64,000 bases of DNA from Ceratorhiza oryzae-sativae (Eukaryota > Basidiomycota > Agaricomycetes > Cantharellales > Ceratobasidiaceae). Below the pieces are notes generated by a model. The model saw nothing but the letters and a program-made list of their open reading frames with translations, was not told where the DNA came from and did not search any database. Of the stretch, positions 16,813 to 28,018 are shown one piece after another. Every line of letters begins with the position of its first letter. Position 1 is the stretch's first letter. The position numbers and the translations under genes were made by a program. Where the stretch lies: the NCBI GenBank assembly GCA_030998015.1, contig JARWMV010000238.1, positions 868,001 through 932,000 of the forward strand, given 5' to 3'.

Positions 16813-19800
16813 ATGGCGCCACCACGCCCGACCATCACCCCCCATGTCGGGGTCCCCAAGGCAAGTCCACAACCTGCCCGCTCGGTCGCTCTAAAACCCC
16901 GACAGGTTTCTTTTCGCACCATCGTTCCGCTCAAGAAAGAATACGACGGTGTCGACGACAAGATCGCTCAGCACTATGGATGTACGTCGTGCAACCCTGA
17001 GATGATCAAGAGTTCTCATGTGTTGGCCAGATAATGAAGTGTCAGAAGTAACCTTTGAACGACCGGAGCACTACATACGCTATGTTGGTGGGTCTTGCTC
17101 GCAGGTTCACCCATGTTCGAATTCAGACCGTATCTTAGAACCGTGGAGTCCGAGCTATCGACTCAGGTTGAGTATGACATGGACGAACAAGGTGCGTGAA
17201 TCACTGCTCGTCTAATTTAAGACTGAATCTCTTAAAGACGACGAATGGCTCAATGCGATCAACCTCGAGCGAACCAAGGATCAAGACGAGCGTGTTTCTT
17301 CAGAACCTTTGAAATAATCGTCGACCGCCTGGAGAAGGAATGGTACGACCTGGTTAGTTATTCTGCCTTCTGCTAGCTTCTACAGAGTAACACGCATTCT
17401 ATAAGATGAAGCGAATTCCGAAACCTGATCAGGCACTCCCCTCGGAGGACTCGACCTGTGCCGTCTGTGATGATGGGAAGGCGAAAACTCCAACGCCATC
17501 GTTTTTTGCGACGGATGCAATCTAGCGGTACACCAAGACTGTTACGGTGTCCCCTATATTCCCGAAGGACAATGGCTCTGCCGAAAATGTACGGTGGCGC
17601 CCGAAAGTCGCGTCGAATGTATATTGTGTCCCAACGAGGGCGGGGCGTTCAAGCAAACATCAAACGGCAAATGGGCTCATCTACTATGTGCTATCTGGGT
17701 CCCAGAATGTGTACTCGGAAATTCTACCTTCATGGAGCCTATTGACAACTCGGATAAAATCCCAAAGCAACGCTGGAAGCTGGTGGGTCACCTCGCTTGC
17801 TTCTCCGCCTGTCCTGACCCCGGCTCGTATTAGGTTTGTTCTATATGCAAAGTCAAGCAGGGTGCATGTATTCAATGCAACAAGAACACCTGTGTGACAG
17901 CTTTTCACGTCTCATGTGCTCGGCGACAAAAGTTGCTTTCCCCCATGAAGAGCCACGGCGAAGGCGAACTCCAAGCCTTTTGCGAAAAGCACTTGCCGGT
18001 GAGTGCGGCTCCAAAAGTTGATTTACCATGCTCAATACGATCCTGGAGTAGAGTGAGATGCGCACCAATCGAGTCGTCCCTCCGTCCCCCCTTGTCCCAA
18101 GTGCTCCTTCCAGCCCGGTTCGATCGCCTAAAAAAGCCCGTGTTCAAGTTCAGCCAACAGGCCCCCCACTGGTTCCAGCAATCATCGTCGACAACATCAT
18201 GCAATATACAGCACGTATCAAGTTTCGCAAAAAGTACCAATTTCTGCTAGCAGTGTGCAAATACTGGAGCTTGAAGAGGGATGCAAGGAGGGGTGCGCCA
18301 CTATTGAAACGCCTTCATCTCGAGGTATGTTGACACTGCCGCAAGAAAGCACTACCATATCGATACATTTCATTAGCCTTGGGCAACCACGACTGCGAGC
18401 AAGCTACAAACCGATGAAGAGAAACTCAAATATCTTGATGTATGGTATTTTCACTCCACCTGCTCATAGAATGCTGCCGTAATGTCTTTGTAGACCTCAA
18501 GCGTTTGCGCGCCGACCTAGAGCAGGTCCGAATAGCCGTAAATCTTATTCGACAGCGCGAAGAGCAAAAGCAACTGCAGGCACAAACAACCGAGTCCTAC
18601 GTATTGGATCATTTTCTTCCGTTTGACACCGAGCTCAGGAAGACTTGGGATGCTGTTGTTATGTGAGTTACTCCGAGCTCGTAGTCTACTTCGCCGGCTC
18701 TAAACCTTCAATAGTTTGGACCGTAATAAAGCTTTCATGAACCCAGTGCCTCGTACGGAAACCGAATATTATTCCGTCATTACGAAACCTATGCACTGGC
18801 TTGGAATACTCGCCAAGATCGAACAACACGAATATCTCGACACACAGGCATTTGTGGTAGGTTATCTCCTTAACTTATCGGGGGATGCCGCTAAAGCGAC
18901 CTTGAAACAGGATGACATCAATCTAGTCTTAGATAACGCACTAACATGGATCAAAAAGGGGGAAACCAACCACAAAGCAGCCGTCCGCATCAAGAACAAC
19001 GCTCAACCCATTCTAGAACAATTCCAGGCCAACGTCAAGGCGAGAATTGCCTTGTGGAAATCCTATCAACATTGGGCGGAAGATGAGCCCGTCGCTGGAC
19101 CATCGTCGCCAACCAGTCGAACAACAAGCCATATAGAATCTGGTTTGACCAATGGGCACGACTCCGAGCCGGTTTAACGAACGGAGTTTCCCACCATCCA
19201 AACGGAGATACAATACACGCAAGCACCGTGGTTCCCGATGGTCAGGCTAGTCTTCCGCCCGATGAGGATATCGTTCCCGAGACGCCTGACCAGGAACAGG
19301 CTAATAAACCAGATTTACTGGCTGAGCAGCTAGAGTTGGCTGTCGACGTGCAATCAGCGCTCCCAGCATCTTCCAATGTGTTGCCCGTTTCATCTGTTTC
19401 TCGAACTTCCTCAGTTGGGGATATGGAGCCCTTTCCGCCGGTACTACGTATGCTCCAGGATCAGTCGGCAGTCGCGGATGACATCCCGTACATACTCAAC
19501 GCGGATCCGCTTGCCACATTCTTCACGTTTGATCGACCTATTCTCAAGCCACCGCCACCGCCCGCCACCTCCTCCGCCAAGGTCATCGCGCAAATCCAAG
19601 AAGAGAGCGGCTGCCCCGCGTGGAGAGCCAGCATCAACCCGGACAACAAGAGCCACCATGCTGAATGAACCATCATCACCTCAGCACACACATCCCCAGC
19701 GTGTTGTACTTTTGGTCCGCGATCCGTCACAGGCCCAGCTAAACGAGGGGGATATGCAACCATTCCCTATGACGGACATAGGGGTAGATCCAGAAGGTGC

Positions 19801-21290
19801 TTCTGGTTCAACATCGCCTGTCAAGAATGGGGTTAAACGGAAACGCCAGGATTCCGAGCATAGCTGGGGACAAGTTGTAAAGGACGTGGATGCACACGAC
19901 TCATTCAAGGTAAGCACTAAACATAAGATAGCATGTCAGACCCTGACCTTTCCTGCAGATGTTCGAGACTGGCTGGGTGTTCCCACCGGGAACCACCAGG
20001 GTACGACGCTCGACCTTGCCCTCAGGACCAAGTAGCGCCCACAAACCTTCAAAAGGTGATCGCTCAAGTCGTAGAGTAGGTCACGTATGGTTCGCTTACA
20101 TTCTATCACAGAACCAAAGCGCGTACGAACATCAGCCTCGGCCACAGTTTCCAGACAGTCTTCACAAGTACCTGCCCCTCCCATCGAGTCGTTTGGACCA
20201 GCAGCACTTGAAGAGACCCCAGCCCCCCCGTCGAGCAATAACCCTGAACCGCCCACACCTATCCCAGACCCTGTGTTGTCAGCCCCAACGCGTGTTAGAC
20301 TAAGACTGAAAGACAAGAAAGCTAAAAAGAATCAGTCGAGACACAAGAAAAATGGCGATTCCTCGAGCGAGCTTAGTGAACTTTCGGAGGCAGAAGCGGG
20401 TGCGGTCGCAGCGGCACAGGCTGAAGAAGACGGCGATGCAGACCTGGACCCGGACGTAGACGCAGACGCAGACGCTGATGCAGAAGCTGACGTTGATGCA
20501 GAAGCTGACGCTGACGCAGAAGCTGACGCCGACGCAGAAGCTGAAACTGACGCAGAAGTAGACGAGGCAAAGGTCGATGCATTGGTGACAACGGACTTGC
20601 CTCTTGAACCAAGTGGGGTTCATCGCGATCAGGAGGGCGAACCAATCCACTACGAGTCGGGAACCCTGGTCTGGGCAAAGCATGGTGAGCCCCCCTCATC
20701 CTTTCTTTGGCCCTGCTATCCGAATTCCACTCAACCTGATAATCCGAATATAGTTGGATACCCGTGGTATCCTGCAGTAATCGTTGATTCGGCGGAGGCT
20801 ATCCCACAATCGGTGCTTAAGCTCTTCGAAAAGGCTAAAAAGAGATGGAAAGGCCCTGGTCCAATGTACCTAGCCCAATTCTACGACGAGAAGCGAACAT
20901 GGTAGGCGCTCTGTTTAGACCATCAGGAAAGATGTATTTAACTGTGCCAATAGGACTTGGGCTGGCCTGGACAAATTGACAATGCTGGGAGAAGACCCAG
21001 GTGTGCTTTTCAGTGTTGCTCAAATCCGACCTCGCTATGCTGACTACTCACCCTTGATAGAAATTGACCAGAAATATTTGCATCAGGTCGGGAAGAACGT
21101 GAGAAAAGGCGAAATACAGAAAGCATACGAGTAAGCTCCAGCACCAGCCATGCCAGCTATCGCCTCATTCATTTTTTTCAGGCTGGCCTTAAACGAGATG
21201 GAGACCCCCGAAGAGGCAGAAAAAGCAAAATCGGTCAGTCAGGTAGAAGAAACTGGTAGTCGTGATGAAACTCTGGCTGGAGTCGATTGA
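16813..21290 (+). CDS. BRPF/Nto1-type chromatin reader (EPL-like N-terminus, PHD, extended PHD, bromodomain, PWWP)
   Basis: Scaffold/reader subunit of a MYST histone acetyltransferase complex (NuA3 in yeast, MOZ/HBO1-BRPF in animals). Order: basic leader ([18 protein letters not shown]); enhancer-of-polycomb-like segment ([24 protein letters not shown]); PHD (CAVCDDG then [15 protein letters not shown] and WLCRKC); zinc knuckle and extended PHD ([42 protein letters not shown]); bromodomain ([32 protein letters not shown]); acidic Asp/Ala/Glu repeat; PWWP ([31 protein letters not shown]). Single-base frame breaks: 17308-17310, 17475-17477, near 19170 and near 19600. Yeast Nto1 lacks the bromodomain and PWWP, so the layout is that of animal BRPF. 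The breaks fall in conserved sequence and look like indel errors. Confidence 0.88.
20477..20563 (+). repeat. 18-bp tandem repeat encoding an acidic tract
   Basis: Four to five tandem copies of an 18-bp unit (consensus GAYGCAGAAGCTGAYGYY) begin at 20477, 20495, 20513, 20531 and 20549 (last one partial and diverged), preceded by shorter GACGCA repeats from about 20447. They encode alternating Asp-Ala/Glu-Ala in the linker between the bromodomain and PWWP of the Nto1/BRPF protein. Units stay in frame, so copy-number change would only lengthen or shorten the acidic tract. Confidence 0.9.
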
Positions 21291-21577
21291 GCTTCATCGT
21301 GTAAACCAGGGAAGTTTACTTTCCATGGGTGTACATTATGTTTGCCTATTCTAATTATTTTAGTTTGTGAAAATACCAAGAGCTGCAAAATATTTGTCTA
21401 GAAATTGGTGCTATAGGGATCGCGCGAGTGGATGATTCCATTCGGAGGTTTTAGCCAACCAAGTCGCACAGCTGTTCGATGTGGGGTGAATGCATAACAT
21501 CACGTGCCAATTGGCTCATTATCCCACGATATCTCGGGCTACTGCTTCCTGTATCTTTACCGTTTCCCGTGCTACAC

Positions 21578-23263
21578 ATGCTTAACGAAAGAACATTGCA
21601 AGACATCCTCGATCGACTGCGCTCGCCTACTTATGGTGCGCCATCGTCTGAATTGTAAGTTTCTCGCCATTTGGTGTAGAGCCGCTCCCATATTCGAATA
21701 CAGACAAATCGTAGCACTACAAGAGTGCACATCTTCCACCGGCCAGCCCTGCGCCTTGTTTGACAACCTTAAGCCATCACATGTAGCGACCCTACAAAAC
21801 ACGATTCATCAACTTGGCGAAGACGCTGCTGTAATCTTGGCCCTCCATGCAGCGATCCAAAAACGCATACAACAGGCGAAGACATATTATCAAAATGCCA
21901 CCGCAGCTCTTGCTCCAATCAACAGATTTCCTGCCGAAGTACTTGCTCGGATATTCGTAGCCGGGAAACACCTCGAAATCAACTTTTGTCCCGTGTGTCC
22001 TGGGTTGCTAAACGATGGCGAGACATCGCATTATCCACCCCAGAGCTATGGAATCGTATACCGTTGACTAGTCTCGCCGAGTGTCCACCTATCTTGAACG
22101 CGGTGGAACAACCCCGCTTGACATAGAAGTTGATGCACGAACTTATAAAGTGAACACCTTCACACTTCGCCAGTCGCTTCAGTTACTACAACAACATATG
22201 CATCGCTGGCGAAACGTCAAGGTTTTGGTGGAAGAGCACGAGTTGGCCCAGCTTGTTATACGACCCCTTGAAGACCTATGCAGGCGCGCGAATGAAGGGC
22301 TTCTTGACAACCAGCTGAGCACCATTCGGTTAGGGGTCCCATATTCCCCTGGCCTTATCTCAGACACATACAGCTCGTTTTTGGGTATACATCCTGTTCC
22401 AACCTTACGGGTGATTGAACTACTTGATGTTAACTTGGTGTGCACACCGGGACTTCGCCTTCGTTATTCGAACAAATGCGCATTCTTTCGCTGAGCAGCA
22501 TTGAGAACATGCACTTGGAGACCCACCTTTTCAATGCATTGTCTAGTATGCCTAATCTCACAAGTTTAATCCTCGATCAGTGTGCGTTCGTCACCCCGCA
22601 GCTGGGTGGAGATCCTCACCCAGATATCGTTCTCAACGATTTGGCAACCCTTGAACTATCTCATATACCAGATGAAATCGCCAACTTGATATTCTCTCGG
22701 ATATACGCACCTAACGTTACGAGACTTGGGTGGTACTCTCGCGCTCTAGACGGCCCATCTTCTATCATTCGCTGGGCCTCAATACGAGCGCGATATATCA
22801 ACCTGACAATACTCAAGTTGCGTAACGTGACATCTCATGCGACCAAGCATATCATTCGCTGGCTGGAAGATCTGCCTAATTTATTGACGTTGTCAGTCAT
22901 ATTTAGGGAACCCTATCGCCACAACGCGTGGCCAAGAGCGCAGACGAGCTCCTGCAGCTACTATCAAAGTCTAACAGCCCATGTTGTCCAAGGCTGTGTA
23001 GGCTTACAATCGGCGATTTAGATGAGCGTGGTCTAGCTCGACTCCAAGCCACACTTCAAGCCAAGAAAAGCCTTCAAACCGGGAAGGTGTCAGCAGCACT
23101 GCAACCAATCACATGGGGGTCAAAAAAGCGAAGAGAATTTATGGAATGGGCGAATGAACGCCACTTTAACGTTAAAATATACGAATTCGACCCAAACGCG
23201 GCGCATGCGGAAGATGATAGAGAAGACGAGACTGATGATAGCGAGGGTGAACAGATAGATTAG
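21578..23263 (+). CDS. F-box protein with leucine-rich C-terminal region
   Basis: Likely substrate adaptor of an SCF ubiquitin ligase. Starts MLNERTLQDILDRLRSPTYG; a short intron (GTAAGT...TGTAG) follows EL. The F-box is AALAPINRFPAEVLARIFVA followed by VSWVAKRWRDIALSTPELWN, the pattern common in agaricomycete F-box families. The remainder has irregular leucine-rich repeats (LRVIELLDVNL; MRILSLSSIENMHLE; MPNLTSLILDQCAF; LTILKLRNVTSH) and an acidic tail ending SEGEQID. Four single-base frame breaks, all consistent with one missing base: 21984-21987 (T run), 22088-22089 (CC), about 22440, about 22925. Substrate unknown. Real decay cannot be excluded for a gene of this fast-turnover family. Confidence 0.72.
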
Positions 23264-23449
23264 GTTCAGAGGTTTTAATAAACCCCCGTTTATAGCATTT
23301 CCCGGTCTGTGGGAGCTGCAGTACAACATAATATAGAACATGAGTAGTTGTATCAACAAAACACCAGGAAATCTGTTTTTATAGCCGGGACAAGATAACC
23401 TAGTGAAGTTCGGCTGGTTTTTGGCCTCAACCGAGTATGACTAAAGGGC

Positions 23450-24244
23450 TCATAGTTTATGGTCCTCGAAAAAGTGCTGCAAGAAATAAGTCAGTGTGGT
23501 CGACTAGGTGGTCGAAGGTTCCTCATACCTTCAGGTGACGCAGCTGCCACGCGCACGTTGCCAGAAGGACTCCGATTTGAGCGATGACATACCAGACGGC
23601 GCGAGAATTAGTTGCTTCGCTAAGATCCCTAAAGTCTGCTTCGCGCTCCCGTTGATATTGTTGCTCTCGTCGAATCTCTGCAAGCTTGTGGTTCAGTTCT
23701 CGTATCTTGTCTGCCATTTCTGTGACATGGTCCCGGTCGTGCTCGATGTTCGCTTTCGCAGCGCCGACGTTGATATCGAGATACATTCGAATATGTGTGT
23801 TTGAGAACCAGCCAGAAGTGTAGTTTGTGGACAAGCATATGGAGTGGTCCCCCGATTCGTGGGAAGTGAATGTAAAACGGCCCTCGGACGGACCTCTGGT
23901 GCGTGTAACGCGATGTCCGGTTTGTACTTCCTGTTAGGATGCTTAGCGTTATATCAGTTATCTTGGAGCTCGCTTACCTCGATATCAACCTGAATGCCTA
24001 GCGAGTCATGCGTCGCGTAATTATTTAGTTTATCATCCCACTCAAGAGCACGATAGTGTCCTGAAGTCAATTTTAATTGGTTGTGTCGGGGCTCTGCTAC
24101 ATCCCACTTACCCTCTACAATTGTATCAGTGGGAAGCTCTTCAATAAAACATCGCTTCTCGTTTGAATCGAGGTAAAAATGCAAGCCATTGATAGATGTG
24201 AACAAAGTTAAGCACAGTAGAAAGATACTGGAGGCTTGTCTCAT
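23450..24244 (-). CDS. p24/emp24 family COPII cargo receptor
   Basis: Type I membrane protein cycling between ER and Golgi and packaging GPI-anchored and other cargo. A signal peptide (QASSIFLLCLTLFTSINGL) is followed directly by the GOLD domain: HFYLDSNEKRCFIEELPTDT, with the conserved Cys of KRCF and its partner in HSICLSTN. Then a lumenal coiled coil (DKIRELNHKLAEIRREQQYQ), a transmembrane helix (VWYVIAQIGVLLATCAW) and a short tail LRHLKHFFEDHKL. The Phe-Phe pair is the COPII/COPI signal typical of p24 tails; the last exon supplies HFFEDHKL. Overall length fits the family. Closest to Erp/Erv25-type members, but I cannot assign the subfamily. Confidence 0.87.
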
Positions 24245-24299
24245 GGTCGTCAAGCTCGTGCGTACGTGGTAATTGCTAATTCTCGCTTAGGTAAGTATT

Positions 24300-25712
24300 C
24301 TACACAACTGTGCAAACATAAATATGCAAAATCAAGGAATGAGGACTACAAAAAAACGTCCGCCTTGTAGTTTCAAGCTCCGGCTAAGGGGCAAATGAGC
24401 GTGTTAGATCAATCATTTATATAAATGCAACAAATATACCTTCCAAGCCCACTCAAAGTCGTCGCCATTATCTAATTTAGGGACTTTGCTAGAACAGTCG
24501 TTGTGGCGGCCCTCGGATTTCTCCGTTTCCATACTGGGCCCCGTGAGCTCCAGCGAGTCCTTATCATTGTCTTCCGCAAACTCTAGTGGTGGTGGTGGTT
24601 TTGAGCCCACTTCGACGGTCGGAATGCCTTTCTTGAACGAGCGGAGTTTGAGTGTGAAGCGAGGTCCAATTTCTTGCAGCGCAGCTTTTTCGGTAGACCT
24701 AAATGCGTACCTTTGTATTCGAATTTGCCGTTAAATGAAGTTATTCACAAGTCAGGTTAATTCATACATACCTATGCCTTCGGAAAAACAGAAAATCACG
24801 TTGATTATGGAGAGTGACAACCTGCCTCCCTCTAAATTCGGGAGTCACCGGAAAAAGAGTTTGGAACATTCGTCCAACAGCGAGACCAAGGCGGGTCACA
24901 AACCCGTTGAGAACAAGCTCGGGATGATAGGGATCGGGTCGAGCATGCCCCGATATCTCCGTGCTCGTTTGTATGGAAGTGAGCTTGAAGTAAGCTGTGG
25001 GACCGTGTGGCAACCGGATAATCGTCATAGCATCTACAGTGTGTTATATGTGAGGTGCAGAAGACTCATGCAGATATACTTACTTGGCCTTTTCGAGTCC
25101 TCATTGATGACAATCATTGCGTTATAATTCCGCTTTCCAGCCCAGCCAGCAATACGACCCATCTCAAACCCATGACCTCTTTTTCGTTTGATAAATTCCG
25201 CGCCAGGGAATACACTGGCCAATTCTTCACAGAACTGGAAACTCGCTTTGGTCGCCTTCTGAGATGTTGTTATAAGTATTTTAGGTACGCCGACCTGACC
25301 GAGCTCGTTCGTATCAGATGGATTAAAGTGATCTGCAAATGTATCGTAGGCGATGTCGAGAGCATTCTCTTGATCCTCTTGGTTTGTGGTAGAGCTGGCC
25401 AGCTCTCCTTCCGAGCTATGAGAAGGTGGGAGAACGACAGGGATAATCGAAGAATTGAACTCGCGGGTGTTATCCAGAGTTCGAGGAATGTTTTTTCAAT
25501 TCGTTTCTGATGCAGTTGAATCAGTGCTGAACGGTTGGATGCCCATGATACAAGCTTACTTGCTTCAAGGAAGGATTCTTTCGCTCGGCCTCGGCGAGGG
25601 CTAACCTGCGCTTGAGTTTCTCTTGTCCCTTTGATTTTTTCCTAGATCGATATATCTCTTCTCTTTTCTCCTTATTTTTTATCAGCGAGGGTTCAAAGCG
25701 GGTTGGAGGCAT
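24300..25712 (-). CDS. RPF1: Ribosome production factor 1 (Brix domain)
   Basis: Nucleolar Brix-domain protein needed for 60S subunit assembly and 27S pre-rRNA processing. N-terminus MPPTRFEPSLIKNKEKREEI, a Lys-rich stretch (RSRKKSKGQEKLKRRLA), then NIPRTLDNTREFNSSIIPVV. Brix core: PKILITTSQKATKASFQFCE, ELASVFPGAEFIKRKRGHGF, GRIAGWAGKRNYNAMIVINE, RLPHGPTAYFKLTSIQ, PELVLNGFVTRLG and NQRDFLFFRRHRY. It ends FEWAWKPELETTRRTFF. Two homopolymer breaks: six T at 25491-25496 (plus strand) before NIPRTL, and the A run at 24350-24356. One more base in the latter would turn the end into FFL-stop at about 24346, the usual Rpf1 ending. The literal frame runs on to 24300. Confidence 0.9.
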
Positions 25713-28018
25713 ATTGGTGCGACAGTGGTTCGTAAATATTTCAATTTCCAATTGACGCACAACAATATTCGCGGTAAGCGCCAGACCTATTGCCAACCCA
25801 AATGTATCTATCATCATCAAGCTTCACTAGGCTCCGGTACTGTATAGTATCAAGATAGGTTTAACGACCCAATCTTTCCCAGCTTTAACGAGACTGTCGA
25901 GCTGCTCACTCTCATAGCTACGTCATTGATCCAACTCTTGGGGTCATGCATGGTAACCGGGCGTCAACGGTGCCAACACGACGTAACTTACAACTCGGGT
26001 ACCCATATTTCGGTGAAACCTGGATTGACGTGAGACCCTACTAATCCGATGATCTCAATCGCCTGTCATGGCTTGCCACAAAGAGCTAATTGTGCCTTTT
26101 TGTAATCGAATCGGGCCCTCTATGTTAGGTGCTCAAACCCCTCAGCTGGCGAGCTAAACCTCATGGAGATTATTCTCATTTGGCGACCTGCAGCGATACA
26201 TCGCATAACTGGAGTCCGGCTTCGTAACTCTGGTACGTTCACGCCCTGTGATGGTAACCTGGTGTCCGATCGCGCCGCGGTAATGGCCGATCCACTATTT
26301 TACATATCATTTGCATAATGGACGTGATCGAAGTCAGACAGGCATTGATTCCTGTGATCGTATGTGCCCCAAAGGCCTCAATGCTACACTAACTGACATA
26401 ACACGCCTATCGCCCTGCCAGAACGATCCTTCCTGTCGCAATTTAGTGTCATCCTTATCGAATGCGTGATGGGAGTATGTATACACGTTGTAGATATGGA
26501 TAAATTGGTGAGGTTCGCTGCTAAGGAGGATGGCTACCCACCCTGTTTGAGTTGCACGATTCATATTGAGTTCTTCGATGGCTTCGCTACTCGCGAGGCA
26601 CCCCTGCTGTATCAACTAAACCGTATCCAAACATATGTTTTGGTATTCAAGCTCCCACGTTGTTCTCTGCATGGGCCTAGACATTGTCTGAGTTGAAGAG
26701 TATTAATTCCACATGATATGCACGAAATGTGATCGGACGTTCCGACCACGCGTTTTTATTGAGTTACGTTTTCAATGTCACACGCAGCAATTCCTCGAGG
26801 GCCGGTTTTGCTACAGACTTCCTCTTTGTCTCCCATACATCAAAATTGAAATAAATGACTTAGTTTCAGCTGGTCGTATGGGCCTGTTAGTTGCGTTTCG
26901 TCGGGCATCTCTGCGATTGCGTTAAATTAGCCAACAATATACTTAATATACTGCTATAGTAATCTGCCCCTTGTAATGCAGCAGTTTCTGGGAACCTCGA
27001 AAGCGCCAAGAATCAGCGGGGCTACGGATGTTTCTAAATTTGAAAGGGCAAATGATTACTAGCACCCCGGCTAAAAAAGCTACTTGCTCAAACTAGACAC
27101 AGGAAGAGCTCTGAAATTTTCTATGTCTCCCCAGGGTAGGAACAACTCTGGTCCGTGGGCGAATAGACATGGACTAAGAGTGGTGAGCCGCAATTGAGTC
27201 CAAGGACGAGTCCAAGCCTCTGTTCAGTATGGCAGCTTATATGCGATAATGACGCTATACGAGGGTACTGGATGGTAGTATAACTGCTTTTGGTAAGATT
27301 GTTTGGTGCCGAGGTGGTCGTAGGAAGGTAAAAGTTTAAACCACCAGCTCGGTTCAAACAGCTAGGATCCCTCAAAGAAATGCGTTCGGCCAGGTCTCAC
27401 TTTCACAGCTGTCAAGCTAAAATCTGACCCGTTGTGGACCACAGGGCTGGAGTGCGTTCTGGACTAAATACGTATAGGTGTGTCTTGGTCCTACATCTTT
27501 ACTGAGCAATGTTGTTATGGAGTGTTGGCAGCTCCAGGAAAGACAAGTACCGGTTCAATGGGTTGAACCGAAGCAACTAAATATGGTCGGCGAATACCCC
27601 TGTTGCTAGTCTGCACTATTTGTTTCAACTGGCACCGCAACTTCAGGGAAAAGCGAAAAATACCTACGCAGACAGGAACGGATGGAAAGTGAACATGTTA
27701 CAACCAACTACTAATTTGCCAAATGTATAATCCACTGATATATGGCATTCTCTCACTTTCCAAGGCTTGGCACTGTCTTAATGTCATCTCAGCTCCCCCC
27801 CTCCAAAGGAGTAGGTTGTCGTCCACAACTATGGTGACACATATCAAATGCCTCACACTCTTTTGTTTGCATTTTATGTAGTTGTTCTGATTGCGTACCC
27901 CTTTTATTGAAAGTTGAAGTTTCAACGCTGGTTCGTGCCCAAGCTACCCGAAACGCACTCAAGGTCAATATTATTCTCGAATTGTATGTGAATGGGTAGA
28001 GCAAGCAACCTCTAGGCA
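25713..28018. other. Gene-poor stretch of 2.3 kb
   Basis: Longest region with no supportable gene. Open frames are short, lack splice-compatible continuation and resemble no family I know. Apart from the hairpin at 27551-27570 I see no tRNA, rRNA, transposase remnant or long terminal repeat. It holds the promoter of RPF1 and the 3' end of the WLM gene. Confidence 0.5.
27551..27570. repeat. Perfect 8-bp inverted repeat (hairpin)
   Basis: CGGTTCAA and TTGAACCG separated by TGGG form a perfect stem-loop. It lies in the gene-poor stretch, not next to a stop codon, so a simple terminator role is unlikely. Function unknown. Confidence 0.6.

Noticed and set aside
20300..20683. 127-codon minus-strand open frame rich in Cys/Val/Phe
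   Set aside because: Antisense of the acidic tandem repeat in NTO1; the repetitive translation merely mirrors the repeat.
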